64,000 nucleotides of DNA from CAVRCT01 sp963719645. GTDB lineage: Bacteria > Pseudomonadota > Gammaproteobacteria > DSM-16500. The notes under the pieces were generated by a model. It was not told the origin of the DNA and did not search any database. It was given only the letters and a program-made list of their open reading frames with translations. The position numbers and the translations under genes are program-made. Shown one piece after another: positions 52,370 through 61,406 of the stretch; position 1 is the first letter of the stretch, and every line of letters begins with the position of its first letter. Location: assembly GCA_963719645.1 (NCBI GenBank), contig CAVRCT010000007.1:62001-126000 (forward strand), read 5' to 3'.

Positions 52370-54690
52370 ATCAAGCTTGCTGCGATCAACCCTCCTCGTG
52401 TGTCTCGCAAAAATCTTTCACTGTTGGTTTAGTGGGTAATCCCAATTCTGGCAAAACAACCATCTTTAATGCCTTAACTGGCGCACGACAGCGCGTAGGC
52501 AATTGGCCAGGCGTTACTGTGGAACGCAAATCCGGTGAATTTAAATTCCAACAACAAACCATTGAAGTCGTCGATTTACCCGGCACTTACTCACTTGCTA
52601 TCGTCAATGACACCTCCTCAGTCGATGAACGCATCGCTTGCGATTTTATTTTAAATCAACAAGCGGATGTCATCGTTAATATTATCGATGCCAGTAACTT
52701 AGAACGAAATCTTTATCTCACTTTGCAATTACTCGAAATGCAAGTGCCCGTTATTCTCGCGGTGAATATGATGGATGTGGCGCGCAATCGCGGCATGCAA
52801 ATTAAACTCGATGCATTGGCTAACACATTAGGTTGTGCCGTTGTCGGTTTAGAAGCGCACAAAGGGACAGGTATTCCACACTTAAAACAGGTCATTGCAC
52901 AACAGAGAGAGCAAGCTGCCACGTTCGCCTATCCTCAACCAACTTTATTGCATGATGCAATCGATGCTCTGGCGCAACAAATTAAAAATAATTTTTCATC
53001 AGCGAAAGCGACTTGGCTGGCTACCCGTTTATTGGAAGATGATTTATACGCACGCAAAACAGTGACGGCGGACACACTCAAAACATGCAGTGACTGGCAG
53101 CAAAAAATTCGTGCTGCGCTCAATGAAGATGCGGATATTTTATTAGCCGATGCGCGGTATCAATTTATTCAAACTATTTTGGCACAGTGTTTCGTTAAAA
53201 AAGCTTACCCGATCACCACGTGGACGGAGCGCATTGATCGAGTGCTGTTAAATCGCGTGTTAGGCATTCCGATTTTTTTAGTCATTATGTATAGCATGTT
53301 TTTTTTCGCCATTAATGTGGGTGGTGCATTCCAAGATTTTTTTGATATCGGCAGCGATACACTTTTTGTCGGTGGTGCCGGTCAATTGTTCACGCGACTG
53401 GGTTTGCCAACGTGGTTAACGGCATTATTAGCGAACGGTGTTGGAAAAGGGATTAACACGACCGTGACATTTATTCCTGTGATTGGCGCAATGTTTTTAT
53501 TTCTCGCTTTTTTAGAAGACTCGGGTTACATGGCGCGTGCTGCATTTGTTGTGGATCGTTTGATGCGTGCAATGGGGTTGCCGGGTAAATCATTTGTGCC
53601 GATGATTGTGGGTTTCGGTTGCAATGTGCCGGCTGTGATGGCAGCGCGAACCTTAGAAAACAAACGGGATCGTATTCTCACGGTGATGATGACGCCCTTC
53701 ATGTCCTGCGGTGCACGGCTTGCGATTTTTGCAGTGTTTACGGCGGCGTTTTTTCCGGTGGGTGGCCAAAACATTGTGTTTTCCTTGTATTTTATTGGGA
53801 TTGGCATGGCGATGTTGACGGGGCTATTGTTACGTAAAACGGTGTTGAAAGGTGATCCGGCACCGTTAGTGATGGAGTTGCCGCCTTATCATGTTCCGCA
53901 TTTAAAAACACTGATGCTGCATGCTTGGCAACGACTGCAAGGATTTGTGTTTCGTGCGGGCAAATTAATTTTACCTATTTGTGTGTTTATTGGTGTGCTG
54001 AATGCGTTAAATTTAAATGGTTCGATGAATGGTGGTGAAGGGGATGCGAATTCTTTCTTGTCAGCATTAGGTCGTGCATTGACGCCGATTTTTGCTCCCA
54101 TGGGAATTCATCAAGATAATTGGCCAGCGACGGTCGGTCTTGTGACGGGTGTGTTGGCGAAAGAAGTGGTGATTGGTACGTTGAATGCATTGTATAGTCA
54201 AGTCGGTCATTTTGCTTCGCAAGTGGCGACGTTTCATTTTTGGGATGGATTGCGTGATGCGCTGATGTCGATTCCTGCGAATTTAAGTCAGCTGGGTCAT
54301 TCATTTGGTAATCCGGTGTTGGCGAAAGCACCGATTCATTCATTATCGCAAAGTGTGTATGGCTTAATGTATCAGCGTTTTGATGGTCAAGCGGGCGCGA
54401 TGGCGTATTTGTTATTTGTGTTGTTGTATTTTCCGTGTGTCTCAACAACGGCTGCGATGTTACGTGAAGTGCATCGTGGTTGGGTGATTTTTTCCGTGTT
54501 GTGGGCAACGGGTGTTGCGTATTGCACGGCGGTGGCATTTTATCAATTAGCAACGTTGGCGAGACATCCGGCTTCTTCGTTGTTGTGGGTCGTTAGCATT
54601 GCGGGTGTTTTATTGAGTGTGATTTTTGCGGTGCGATTTTTTGCGATGCAATCCAATCAACGGAGGCAATATGAGTTTGTTGGAAATTAA
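52357..54690 (+). CDS. feoB: Ferrous iron transporter B
   Basis: 777 residues. The N-terminal G domain has GLVGNPNSGKTTIFNALTG (G1), WPGVTVERK (switch I), VDLPGTYSL (G3), NMMDVA (G4) and the helical regulatory segment. It is followed by two Gate membrane regions, including PMIVGFGCNVPAVMAART and MTPFMSCGARLAIF with the conserved cysteines of the iron path. It carries Fe(II) across the inner membrane. The N-terminal extension FLNQACCDQPSSC has extra cysteines. ATG 52357 follows GAGGTGG inside feoA. Confidence 0.96.
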   Translation: MRFLNQACCDQPSSCVSQKSFTVGLVGNPNSGKTTIFNALTGARQRVGNWPGVTVERKSGEFKFQQQTIEVVDLPGTYSLAIVNDTSSVDERIACDFILNQQADVIVNIIDASNLERNLYLTLQLLEMQVPVILAVNMMDVARNRGMQIKLDALANTLGCAVVGLEAHKGTGIPHLKQVIAQQREQAATFAYPQPTLLHDAIDALAQQIKNNFSSAKATWLATRLLEDDLYARKTVTADTLKTCSDWQQKIRAALNEDADILLADARYQFIQTILAQCFVKKAYPITTWTERIDRVLLNRVLGIPIFLVIMYSMFFFAINVGGAFQDFFDIGSDTLFVGGAGQLFTRLGLPTWLTALLANGVGKGINTTVTFIPVIGAMFLFLAFLEDSGYMARAAFVVDRLMRAMGLPGKSFVPMIVGFGCNVPAVMAARTLENKRDRILTVMMTPFMSCGARLAIFAVFTAAFFPVGGQNIVFSLYFIGIGMAMLTGLLLRKTVLKGDPAPLVMELPPYHVPHLKTLMLHAWQRLQGFVFRAGKLILPICVFIGVLNALNLNGSMNGGEGDANSFLSALGRALTPIFAPMGIHQDNWPATVGLVTGVLAKEVVIGTLNALYSQVGHFASQVATFHFWDGLRDALMSIPANLSQLGHSFGNPVLAKAPIHSLSQSVYGLMYQRFDGQAGAMAYLLFVLLYFPCVSTTAAMLREVHRGWVIFSVLWATGVAYCTAVAFYQLATLARHPASSLLWVVSIAGVLLSVIFAVRFFAMQSNQRRQYEFVGN

Positions 54691-54898
54691 GCAGTATTTG
54701 CAGCAAATGAAAATCGTGAGCCTTGAGGCATTGTGTGCGCATTTTAAATGTAACGCGGATGTGTTGCGTTGCATGTTGTCGCATTGGTTGAGGAAAGGAT
54801 GTGTGCGGCAATTTAATAAAACGGCGGCGTGTGGCGGCTCGTGTGCGAAGTGTCCGCAGTCGCGGGTTGAGATTTATGAGTGGTTGGGTAGTCAGTAG
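54671..54898 (+). CDS. feoC: FeoC-type regulator
   Basis: 75 residues. The winged-helix part is MSLLEIKQYLQQMKIVSLEALCAHF, then VLRCMLSHWLRKGCVRQF. The wing has cysteines in CVRQFNKTAACGGSCAKCPQS, typical of FeoC and able to bind an Fe-S cluster. It starts inside the feoB 3' end at ATG 54671 (GGAGG upstream), completing feoABC as in enterobacteria. FeoC stabilises FeoB against proteolysis (family knowledge). Confidence 0.88.
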   Translation: MSLLEIKQYLQQMKIVSLEALCAHFKCNADVLRCMLSHWLRKGCVRQFNKTAACGGSCAKCPQSRVEIYEWLGSQ

Positions 54899-54983
54899 TT
54901 GCGGGAGTCCGCTGTTGTGTTTGATGAATTGCTAAGTGTTAGATATTTATCGATTAATGGTTATAAAGTTTAAGTTTGAAAAA

Positions 54984-55023
54984 TGTAGCTTTTTCGGCTA
55001 CAATTGTAGCTTAGTTGGCTACA
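54984..55023 (+). promoter_or_regulatory. Two phased palindromic operators
   Basis: TGTAGC-N7-GCTACA occurs twice, at 54984-55002 and 55005-55023, centres 21 bp apart, i.e. two helical turns on the same face. They lie 16 bp before the winged-helix gene start, suggesting autoregulation by that protein. A TATACT at 55033-55038 abuts the start codon. Confidence 0.65.
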
Positions 55024-55038
55024 TTAGGCGCTTATACT

Positions 55039-55620
55039 ATGTCATCAATCACTTCTTTTTTATTTCCGGAATACCGCAAGCGGGTTTTAGGCTTATTGTT
55101 ACTACATCCAGAGACCAGATTTCACGTTCGGGAGATTGCTCGATTAACAAATACTACAGCAGGAAGCGTGCACCGTGAGTTGTCCAAGCTAGCAAAAGTT
55201 CAAGTGCTAATACGAGAAGTTAGCGGCAATCAAGTCTGTTATAAAGCCAATCCAAAGTTTCCCATTTTTATCGAATTGGCGAGTATCTTACGGAAAACTT
55301 CCGGTTTGGCGGATGTGCTGGCTGATGCACTGGCACCCCTTGCCGGAAAAATTGAAGTAGCGTTTGTTTTTGGTTCTGCGGGGCGTGGAACAGAAAGCTT
55401 AGGAAGTGATATTGATGTATTAATTATTGGAGAAATTGCTTTCGCAGATGCAGTTGCGGCTCTTTATCCTGCGCAAACTATCTTAGGGCGCGAAATTAAT
55501 CCCAAAGTATATCAGAAAAAAGAATGGCAAAAATTAGTAATAAATAAAAACGCGTTTGTTCAAGAAATATTGAATAAGCCAAAAATTTTCATCATAGGAG
55601 TGGGTAATGACATTGAGTAA
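55039..55620 (+). CDS. Winged-helix/nucleotidyltransferase fusion (MNT-type)
   Basis: 193 residues. Residues 8-75 are an ArsR-like winged helix: ETRFHVREIARLTNTTAGSVHRELSKLAK, then VLIREVSGNQVCYKANP as the wing. Residues 105-150 are a minimal nucleotidyltransferase: FVFGSAGRGTESLGSDIDVLIIG with the GS-X10-D-X-D motif of MntA-type antitoxins. MntA AMPylates its HEPN partner (family knowledge); here a repressor domain is fused. The next gene, overlapping by 14 bp, is a HEPN protein. ATG 55039 chosen, just after the operators; an upstream in-frame start at 55015 would lie inside operator 2. Confidence 0.8.
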   Translation: MSSITSFLFPEYRKRVLGLLLLHPETRFHVREIARLTNTTAGSVHRELSKLAKVQVLIREVSGNQVCYKANPKFPIFIELASILRKTSGLADVLADALAPLAGKIEVAFVFGSAGRGTESLGSDIDVLIIGEIAFADAVAALYPAQTILGREINPKVYQKKEWQKLVINKNAFVQEILNKPKIFIIGVGNDIE

Positions 55621-56029
55621 CCTCATTGGCAAAAGCTTAGAACAAATTACAGTGAGTCATGACACAATAAAAAAATTGATTTTTGCCGCGGAACGAAATA
55701 TTACAGATTCTAAAGTAATGGCGGTCAGTGCTGAAAATCGCTTCGATGCAGCTTACAAAGCAATCATGCAAATTGCGAATGCTGCATTACACATTAATGG
55801 CTACCGAACATTAACGAGTAAACCTGGCCACCATCAAACAATGATTCAATCGCTCTCTAAAACACTACAAGTCGATAACAAGAGATTAATTTTACTGGAT
55901 GCTATGCGTAAGCAGCGGAATGTTGCAGATTATTCAGGTGATATCGTGCCAGAAAGCACGGTGCAGGATTGTATTTCTCAAGCTGAAAAATTGCTACAAC
56001 AGTTTATTGAAAGTTATGGGCGATATTAG
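55607..56029 (+). CDS. HEPN-domain protein, probable partner of the nucleotidyltransferase
   Basis: 140 residues, all helical. The C-terminal part has AMRKQRNVADYSGDIV, where HEPN RNases normally carry R-X4-6-H. Arg104 and the following Asn105 are present, but the His position is Asp108, with Tyr109 next. This RN-X2-DY form occurs in HEPN proteins that pair with nucleotidyltransferases; whether it still cuts RNA is uncertain. Overlap with the upstream gene indicates co-translation. The pair looks like a HEPN/MNT toxin-antitoxin or regulatory module. Confidence 0.7.
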   Translation: MTLSNLIGKSLEQITVSHDTIKKLIFAAERNITDSKVMAVSAENRFDAAYKAIMQIANAALHINGYRTLTSKPGHHQTMIQSLSKTLQVDNKRLILLDAMRKQRNVADYSGDIVPESTVQDCISQAEKLLQQFIESYGRY

Positions 56030-56105
56030 TATTGCGAGGCTGGGCGTTTCAAATGTGATTAGTATATACTTCAACTAAGATTCTCAAAAAATTGATGGAG
56101 TTGCT

Positions 56106-56933
56106 ATGCGTTTAGTAAAAACCATTCCTGCTCAAGTTGTGAATATTGGTGCAACGTATGGTCCATTGCAGTTAAAAGATTTTATTCAATCCGATGCGGG
56201 CAAAGGTGGAAACATTCGTTTTCAAGCGGAGTTGCAGGGTGGTGCGCCGTTACCGAATGGATTGATTTGTACTAGCGACGGCATGATCAATGGTATTGCA
56301 TTAGCAGACACGGAAGGTTCTTACCGTGTGGTGATCAATACGACCAATGAAGAAATGGAAACGTTCTCGGTTGAGTTTGATTTAACAATTAAACCGCGCT
56401 TAACCATGGATGAAAGCCAAATCTTTAAGCGCTTAAAAACCGAAGTGTGGGAAGCGTTAGGGAAAAATTTACCGCTGCCAGAAATGACGGATATCTTAAA
56501 CCGTCCCATCACCGCCATCGAAATTTATTATTTATTACAGCGATTTGCGACGTTAACCATTTGGGATGTCTATAACTTAGATTATCCCAGCGAAAAACAA
56601 TTGTTAACTTTGCCCGGCGTGAGTTCACATTATCGCGTGTATGATCGCGGATGCTGTATTGTCGGCGCGCCAAAAGACTTATTTTCTCATGAGCGTACAC
56701 CGGAAGATGCGTTGCAAACGGCGCGTGCAATGGCCGCTGAAGTCCATAAACGCGGCTGGGCAATTGAGTTTGCTGGATTTGATAAAATGGTTCGTGCGGC
56801 ATGGGTTGAGTTGCAGCATCTAGGGGATAAGGCGGGCAAAGTTATCGATATTTTCCATTATAAGCCATCGCCAGAGGATCTGAAGGTTTATGTCAATCAA
56901 GCAAAAACCCGCGGCATGACGCCTAATTTATGA
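56106..56933 (+). CDS. Protein with an Ig-like (He_PIG-type) N terminus and LPD7-like C terminus
   Basis: 275 residues. LPNGLICTSDGMINGIALADTEGSY (about 50-73) has the LPxGL--D---G-I-G-----G-Y pattern of putative Ig (He_PIG) domains. The C-terminal part, MAAEVHKRGWAIEFAGFDKMVRAAWVELQHLG followed by IFHYKPSPEDL, resembles LPD7, a domain found in relaxases and large polyvalent proteins of conjugative elements (pattern GW--I---G---F---AW--A---G------Y-P---D). Both are recognised by eye. No signal peptide. GGAG precedes ATG 56106. Function unknown. Confidence 0.55.
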   Translation: MRLVKTIPAQVVNIGATYGPLQLKDFIQSDAGKGGNIRFQAELQGGAPLPNGLICTSDGMINGIALADTEGSYRVVINTTNEEMETFSVEFDLTIKPRLTMDESQIFKRLKTEVWEALGKNLPLPEMTDILNRPITAIEIYYLLQRFATLTIWDVYNLDYPSEKQLLTLPGVSSHYRVYDRGCCIVGAPKDLFSHERTPEDALQTARAMAAEVHKRGWAIEFAGFDKMVRAAWVELQHLGDKAGKVIDIFHYKPSPEDLKVYVNQAKTRGMTPNL

Positions 56934-56991
56934 ACATTATAGTGTATAATTAACAAATAAAGACTCTTAACATATAGAGAGGTATGATTTT

Positions 56992-58338
56992 ATGTCTTCT
57001 TCAGTTACTCCTGGACAACCAAGGCAGCAAGAACAAGTAGACGCGGGTGATGCAAAAAAGAATGCGGAGGAATCGCAAGCGCAATCACAAGCAGCAAATG
57101 CACAATCGGAAGTTACGCCAGCTGCTACACCAAAGCAAGAGGCGCAAACCCCACCAGCACCTGCACCCAAACAAGAAAAAGACTACGAAAAAATAAAAAA
57201 CACCGTATTGGAAGATGGGAAAAAAGCAGCCAGAAGCGCAAAAAAATTATTAAACAGTATTGAAACAGATTTAAAAGATGTCAAAAGCGGCAAATCTTAT
57301 TTTCGATTTAATGTAAAAGAGAGTTTCCAAAAAGGGGAAATTTCCAAGGCACTCGATGAATTTAAAAAAGGGTTGACCGCAGTTGATTTGGGAATAGAAG
57401 AAAAATTAATCTCAAAAGAACAGAAAGAACTGGCAAAGAATACGTTCGACGAAATAGAGAAATCGCTGGTTGATTTATCAACTGCATTGGAAAAAGAAGA
57501 AAGTACGTTAGCAACATCCGGTAACTATGAAAAAGAAAAGTGGGATGCCCATTTGCTAAAAGCTGCGCAAAGCGTAGAGAATAAATTGAGTGGTCTTGGC
57601 CAAGCGCTCGGTATTACAGATGCAGCAGAGATAAAAAATCTTGAAGATGCTACAAAACAAAAATTAAAAGAATTTAAAGATAATATCGAGTACAAAGCGG
57701 TACCCGATGAAATAAGAGGTCTCGAACGCAGCCTCGGGAATAAGCAAGTGACGAACCTGAGTGTGGCAAAGGCTGCTGAAATAGCAGAACTACAAAAATA
57801 TAAAGCGAAACTGGAGCTGACTGAAATCGATCAACTGAAAAAAGATTTGAGAGAAAAGAAAGCGGTATTGTATAGCGATATCTTTTATCCCTCTCGCGAA
57901 CCATATCCAGAAGCTGAGCAGCAATTGAAAGAAGAAGGTGGTTTGGCGAAAATTGCGGGTGCGGATGATGATGGTCAAATCTTCCGGTTGTTGGAACTGT
58001 TTCAAAAAGCAGTGAAAGATAAGAAAAATACATTTGAATCCAGAAAATTCCCCGGCGTTAAATTTTTTGTGGCGGATGATGGCTCGGTCACTTTGACGAA
58101 GGCGGGAAAAGATTGCGACAATTACAGAGGTATCCTCGATATGTTGCAATTTTTAGGCGCCACGCAAATTTTAATTAAACACGGAAAGCCTGAATTAATT
58201 CAGACTGAGATTAGTATTAATCATTTTTATAAGATTGCGGAATTGGCAAAAAAAAAGAGGTGTTGGTGCGACTTTAGATTCCGGCATTACCATGCGATTG
58301 GATCAGTTGTTGGCAGAAAGAGAAAAATTATATGGTAG
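56992..58338 (+). CDS. Putative effector, 5' part of a gene interrupted at an A9 run
   Basis: 448 residues as translated. It has a Ser/Gln/Ala/Pro-rich N terminus (about 1-60), then Lys/Glu-rich helices and an alpha/beta segment (FESRKFPGVKFFVADDGSVTLTKAG, then LDMLQFLGATQILIKHG). Right after that the frame meets nine A at 58248-58256 and the last 25 residues (CWCDFRFRHYHAIG...) are out of character. Removing one A joins it to the next frame for a 725-residue product. No known domain. AGAGAGG precedes ATG 56992. Confidence 0.6.
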   Translation: MSSSVTPGQPRQQEQVDAGDAKKNAEESQAQSQAANAQSEVTPAATPKQEAQTPPAPAPKQEKDYEKIKNTVLEDGKKAARSAKKLLNSIETDLKDVKSGKSYFRFNVKESFQKGEISKALDEFKKGLTAVDLGIEEKLISKEQKELAKNTFDEIEKSLVDLSTALEKEESTLATSGNYEKEKWDAHLLKAAQSVENKLSGLGQALGITDAAEIKNLEDATKQKLKEFKDNIEYKAVPDEIRGLERSLGNKQVTNLSVAKAAEIAELQKYKAKLELTEIDQLKKDLREKKAVLYSDIFYPSREPYPEAEQQLKEEGGLAKIAGADDDGQIFRLLELFQKAVKDKKNTFESRKFPGVKFFVADDGSVTLTKAGKDCDNYRGILDMLQFLGATQILIKHGKPELIQTEISINHFYKIAELAKKKRCWCDFRFRHYHAIGSVVGRKRKIIW

Positions 58339-59170
58339 TAAAGAAAGGGCGGACAAGAAAGATCCTACTACAATCGCTATTAATAAATTGTATCATTTTA
58401 TGGATAGCTGGCGTCGCGAAGCTGAAGAGAAGCAAGCGGGTAAAAGTGAAGTAGAAAAAATCAAAGAACCTCTCGAAGCGAAAATCACAGAATTAGGAAA
58501 AGCAGCGGAAGAAAAAAAAGCAGAAGAGAAAGCAGCTGAAGCTAAAAAAGAAGATGCAAGGCAAGAAGATGCAGGCTCTGTTATCGCATCAGCCCCACCT
58601 CTCACGCCAGAGCTGCAAGCCCGCGAGCAGTTAGAAGCGAAGTTGAAAGCAGAGCTTCCACAAGATGATCCTAGAAAAGCGTTGAATGTCATTATAGATA
58701 AAGCAGAAGCATTAGAAAACACCATCAACAGCATCGAAAGAGACTTGAACATGGTAAATTCTTCTAAAAATAGATTAATCGAAATTGCAGCTCAGCCGCA
58801 ACAAAACACGATTGAGATGAATTCAATTGTTGGCGATCAATTATTGGTTCTATGTAGAAAACAGGCTGAAGCGTTAGGTGCTTTAAAAGAAGAGGCGGAT
58901 GTGTTGGCCAAACTGACAAAAGACATAGATGTCTCGAAAGATTCTCAAACACAGGAAGGCTTCGCCAAAGAAAAGGATGAGCTTGTTGTTAAAGTGATTG
59001 GCTTACGAGATAAAATCGATGTTGTGCAGAAACAATATAATGATTTGAGGGAGAAAGAATTACCGGTAGCGGATCAGAGGATTAAAGAAGGGCTTCAGGA
59101 GTCAGGTCAACTGCAGCTTGGCCAAGACGGAAATGAATCTCATGCACCTTCGCCTTCGCCTTCAGGGTAA
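58235..59170 (+). CDS. Putative effector, 3' part of the A9-interrupted gene
   Basis: Open frame continuing the upstream protein after the A run (RGVGATLDSGITMRLDQLLAERE). It has no ribosome site or good start of its own; the first possible start is a TTG inside the upstream frame. It is helical and coiled-coil, with a Glu/Ala/Lys stretch (KAAEEKKAEEKAAEAKKED) and a hydrophilic tail ending SHAPSPSPSG. If translated it must be by slippage or reading-frame repair at 58248-58256; otherwise the locus is a recent pseudogene. Confidence 0.55.
   Translation: MRNWQKKRGVGATLDSGITMRLDQLLAEREKLYGSKERADKKDPTTIAINKLYHFMDSWRREAEEKQAGKSEVEKIKEPLEAKITELGKAAEEKKAEEKAAEAKKEDARQEDAGSVIASAPPLTPELQAREQLEAKLKAELPQDDPRKALNVIIDKAEALENTINSIERDLNMVNSSKNRLIEIAAQPQQNTIEMNSIVGDQLLVLCRKQAEALGALKEEADVLAKLTKDIDVSKDSQTQEGFAKEKDELVVKVIGLRDKIDVVQKQYNDLREKELPVADQRIKEGLQESGQLQLGQDGNESHAPSPSPSG
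58248..58256 (+). other. A9 homopolymer at the frame change
   Basis: Nine A followed by GAGG. Eight A would restore the frame (GCA AAA AAA AGA GGT GTT). A -1 shift at A-AAA-AAG would instead meet TAG at 58275 after six codons. Confidence 0.85.
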
Positions 59171-59204
59171 TTTAAGCGGTTAAATAAAATAAGCAGGTCG
59201 TACT

Positions 59205-61082
59205 ATGAGTAGTTCACGTGATGAATTGCAAAAAGAATTAAATGAATGGTTTGTTAGTTCGCATCAACCATCGGAAGATTTTTCTCACTTATATCGCCTT
59301 TTCGAATTTGGAGCGCTGGATAAGTTAATAGACGTAAAATTTGTTGAGTCAAAAAGAGGAGCTGACACGAAACTTAAAACGGCGAACGAAATTAAGCAGC
59401 TTGTCGAAGACTTAAAAGTTGTTCAAGATCAGCCGAGCCATTCTGAAGAGGGGCGTTTCATTTTATGCAGAAGTTTTATTATTAAAGCTGTAAAAAATCT
59501 TGGCCTTGGATCTGAGTTTGATTCCAATGCTGAATTTATAGGGAAGACTCTTTTTGCTGAAAATCAATTTCGTAAATTTAAAGAATTGGCGGCTGATTTT
59601 TCTCCTAAGGAAAGAGAAGCTTGTATAACCAGGTTTATGAGATATTCATTGGTCAGTGATATTGAGGCAAATCACCAGAGAATTTTTGGTGAAATAAAGG
59701 CGACACGTCCATCAGTCAATCAGCAGCAAGAACAAGCAAAACGTTTGGCAGAGCAGCAGCAAGAAGCGCGACGTTTGGCTGCACAACAAGCGCAGCGTCA
59801 AGTGGAACAAAAAGCTCAAGCGGAACAAAAAGTTCAAGAAGAGCAAAAACGACAAGCGCAGCTTTTAGTAGACCAACAAGCTGAGGCGGAGCGACGAGCG
59901 CAACTTCAGGCGCTGGCAGAACAACAAGCTCAAGAGGCGAAGCAACAAGTTAATCAAGAACAAAAAAGTAAAGCCGTTTTAACTGACGAAGAAAAAGTTA
60001 ATAGCATTGCTTGGCAAACGCTAAATAAAATATTTCAATCGCAACATAAGAATGTTAAAGCGAGTCAAGCGTCTCAAGTTATTCTTCCTACTAACACAAC
60101 GCGTAAGATATATAGCAAAGCAGACGCTGAAATACAGCTTCCTTTGATTTTGGCTGAATTAGAAAAAAGACAAGCTATCCTTGATGCAAAGAGCGGGTCT
60201 TGTGAAATTATTAAAAAAGGTGAGGTTGCCGTCACTTTTGTGGAGATTAAGAATTCCCAGTCTTTGCCTTCTACGACCAGAGTGCAAGGTTGTTTTGCGG
60301 AAACCGTTAATGAATCCAATAAATATTCCATCAAGGTGGTTAAATTACCTTCTTCAATAGATAGGGTTGCGATTTTTGAAGATATTTTAAAAGCAAAAGG
60401 TTATGATCCTCGTGCTATCCCGGCAACGAAGTGGAATTCAATTCAATTTGTAGATGGGATAATAGATAACCCAGATATTCGGAAAGTAGAACAAATACTG
60501 CAAGAACATAAATTTGTTCCTAAACCCCCAGACACGGTTGAAAGTATTGCAACCACCCTAGCAAGTCTTCTTGCTGAGAAGTTTTACCATGGTTTTTTTG
60601 CCAATAATCTTCCTGAGCATGTGAAAAAAATGCCTTGTCTTGATTATCTAACGTTTGCTAATGGCATGTGTAATTCATTTTTATCGGAGTGCGGAACAAA
60701 CAAGAAAATATATATTCGTCCTAATGCAGATACACTATTAGTGAAGTCGCTCATTCTGATTTGTGAGCAGAGAAAATTAAAATATGAAAATGTTTCTGGG
60801 GTTGATTATCATCCTCAAAAAGAAGAGCTGGATGTTGTTAAGGGATATTTTCACACAGGTGATTTATCAAAAACAATTGAGGTTTCAAGTAAACAATTGA
60901 TGGAACAAGAAAAATTATTGGCGGAACTGGAAGACAAAGTTCATGACAAAGAAAAAATCCTAAAAATTAGAGAATACATCGGGAAGATTGCTTCTGGTGT
61001 TCAGTTAAGTGATTCTGAAAGTGCGGAGATTGCTAATCTTGCGAAGGAAGTGGAAGTGAAAGCTAAGCCTCAGGCACATTAG
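59205..61082 (+). CDS. Putative effector with Gln-rich coiled coil
   Basis: 625 residues, no known domain. Residues 1-165 are helical and globular. About 165-265 is a Gln/Ala/Glu/Arg coiled coil (EQQQEARRLAAQQAQRQVEQ). 290-520 is an alpha/beta domain with VAVTFVEIKNSQSLPSTTRV and ILKAKGYDPRAIPATKWNSIQFVDG. The C-terminal helical tail ends KEVEVKAKPQAH. No signal peptide or membrane helix. It lies 34 bp after the A9-interrupted gene, with which it shares an MSSS start, so the two are probably one operon. Confidence 0.6.
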   Translation: MSSSRDELQKELNEWFVSSHQPSEDFSHLYRLFEFGALDKLIDVKFVESKRGADTKLKTANEIKQLVEDLKVVQDQPSHSEEGRFILCRSFIIKAVKNLGLGSEFDSNAEFIGKTLFAENQFRKFKELAADFSPKEREACITRFMRYSLVSDIEANHQRIFGEIKATRPSVNQQQEQAKRLAEQQQEARRLAAQQAQRQVEQKAQAEQKVQEEQKRQAQLLVDQQAEAERRAQLQALAEQQAQEAKQQVNQEQKSKAVLTDEEKVNSIAWQTLNKIFQSQHKNVKASQASQVILPTNTTRKIYSKADAEIQLPLILAELEKRQAILDAKSGSCEIIKKGEVAVTFVEIKNSQSLPSTTRVQGCFAETVNESNKYSIKVVKLPSSIDRVAIFEDILKAKGYDPRAIPATKWNSIQFVDGIIDNPDIRKVEQILQEHKFVPKPPDTVESIATTLASLLAEKFYHGFFANNLPEHVKKMPCLDYLTFANGMCNSFLSECGTNKKIYIRPNADTLLVKSLILICEQRKLKYENVSGVDYHPQKEELDVVKGYFHTGDLSKTIEVSSKQLMEQEKLLAELEDKVHDKEKILKIREYIGKIASGVQLSDSESAEIANLAKEVEVKAKPQAH

Positions 61083-61164
61083 TTTAAAGAAGAGCTTGAT
61101 ATTCGAGAAGGATTTTTTATTACGCGGAATGTTTTAAACTGTTTTAATCTGTCTGTTTTAATCT

Positions 61165-61254
61165 GAGCCGCGACCGTCAGGGAGCGATCACCGACGATGC
61201 TATTTTTGCTTATCTCAATTCAGGCTGCGTGACACTCCCTGACGGTCGCGGCTC
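61165..61254. repeat. Family C palindrome
   Basis: GAGCCGCGACCGTCAGGGAG and complement, centre CACCGACGATGCTATTTTTGC. Same as 16381-16470 with few substitutions. Confidence 0.88.
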
Positions 61255-61281
61255 AGATTGAAAGCTGCTTAAGATAGGGCT

Positions 61282-61406
61282 GTCATCCTGAGTGCTTTTC
61301 GCTCCGAAGGATCTCCCGCAAATTTCTGATGTTTTGCTAAAGATATTCTTAAGCATCTCGCGGCCTCATCAGGAGATCCTTCGGAGCGAAAAGCGCTCAG
61401 GATGAC
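61282..61406. repeat. Family D palindrome
   Basis: GTCATCCTGAGTGCTTTTCG and complement. Together with the family C copy 27 bp away it fills the gap before tpiA (61083-61505). Confidence 0.87.

Noticed and set aside
53987..54553. 188-residue minus-strand frame inside feoB
   Set aside because: A shadow of a strongly conserved gene; composition is His/Pro/Ser-rich as expected for antisense.
58248..58277. Programmed -1 ribosomal frameshift at A-AAA-AAG
   Set aside because: The slippery heptamer is present, but the -1 frame reads six codons and stops at TAG. The downstream protein frame needs a +1 shift or loss of one A.
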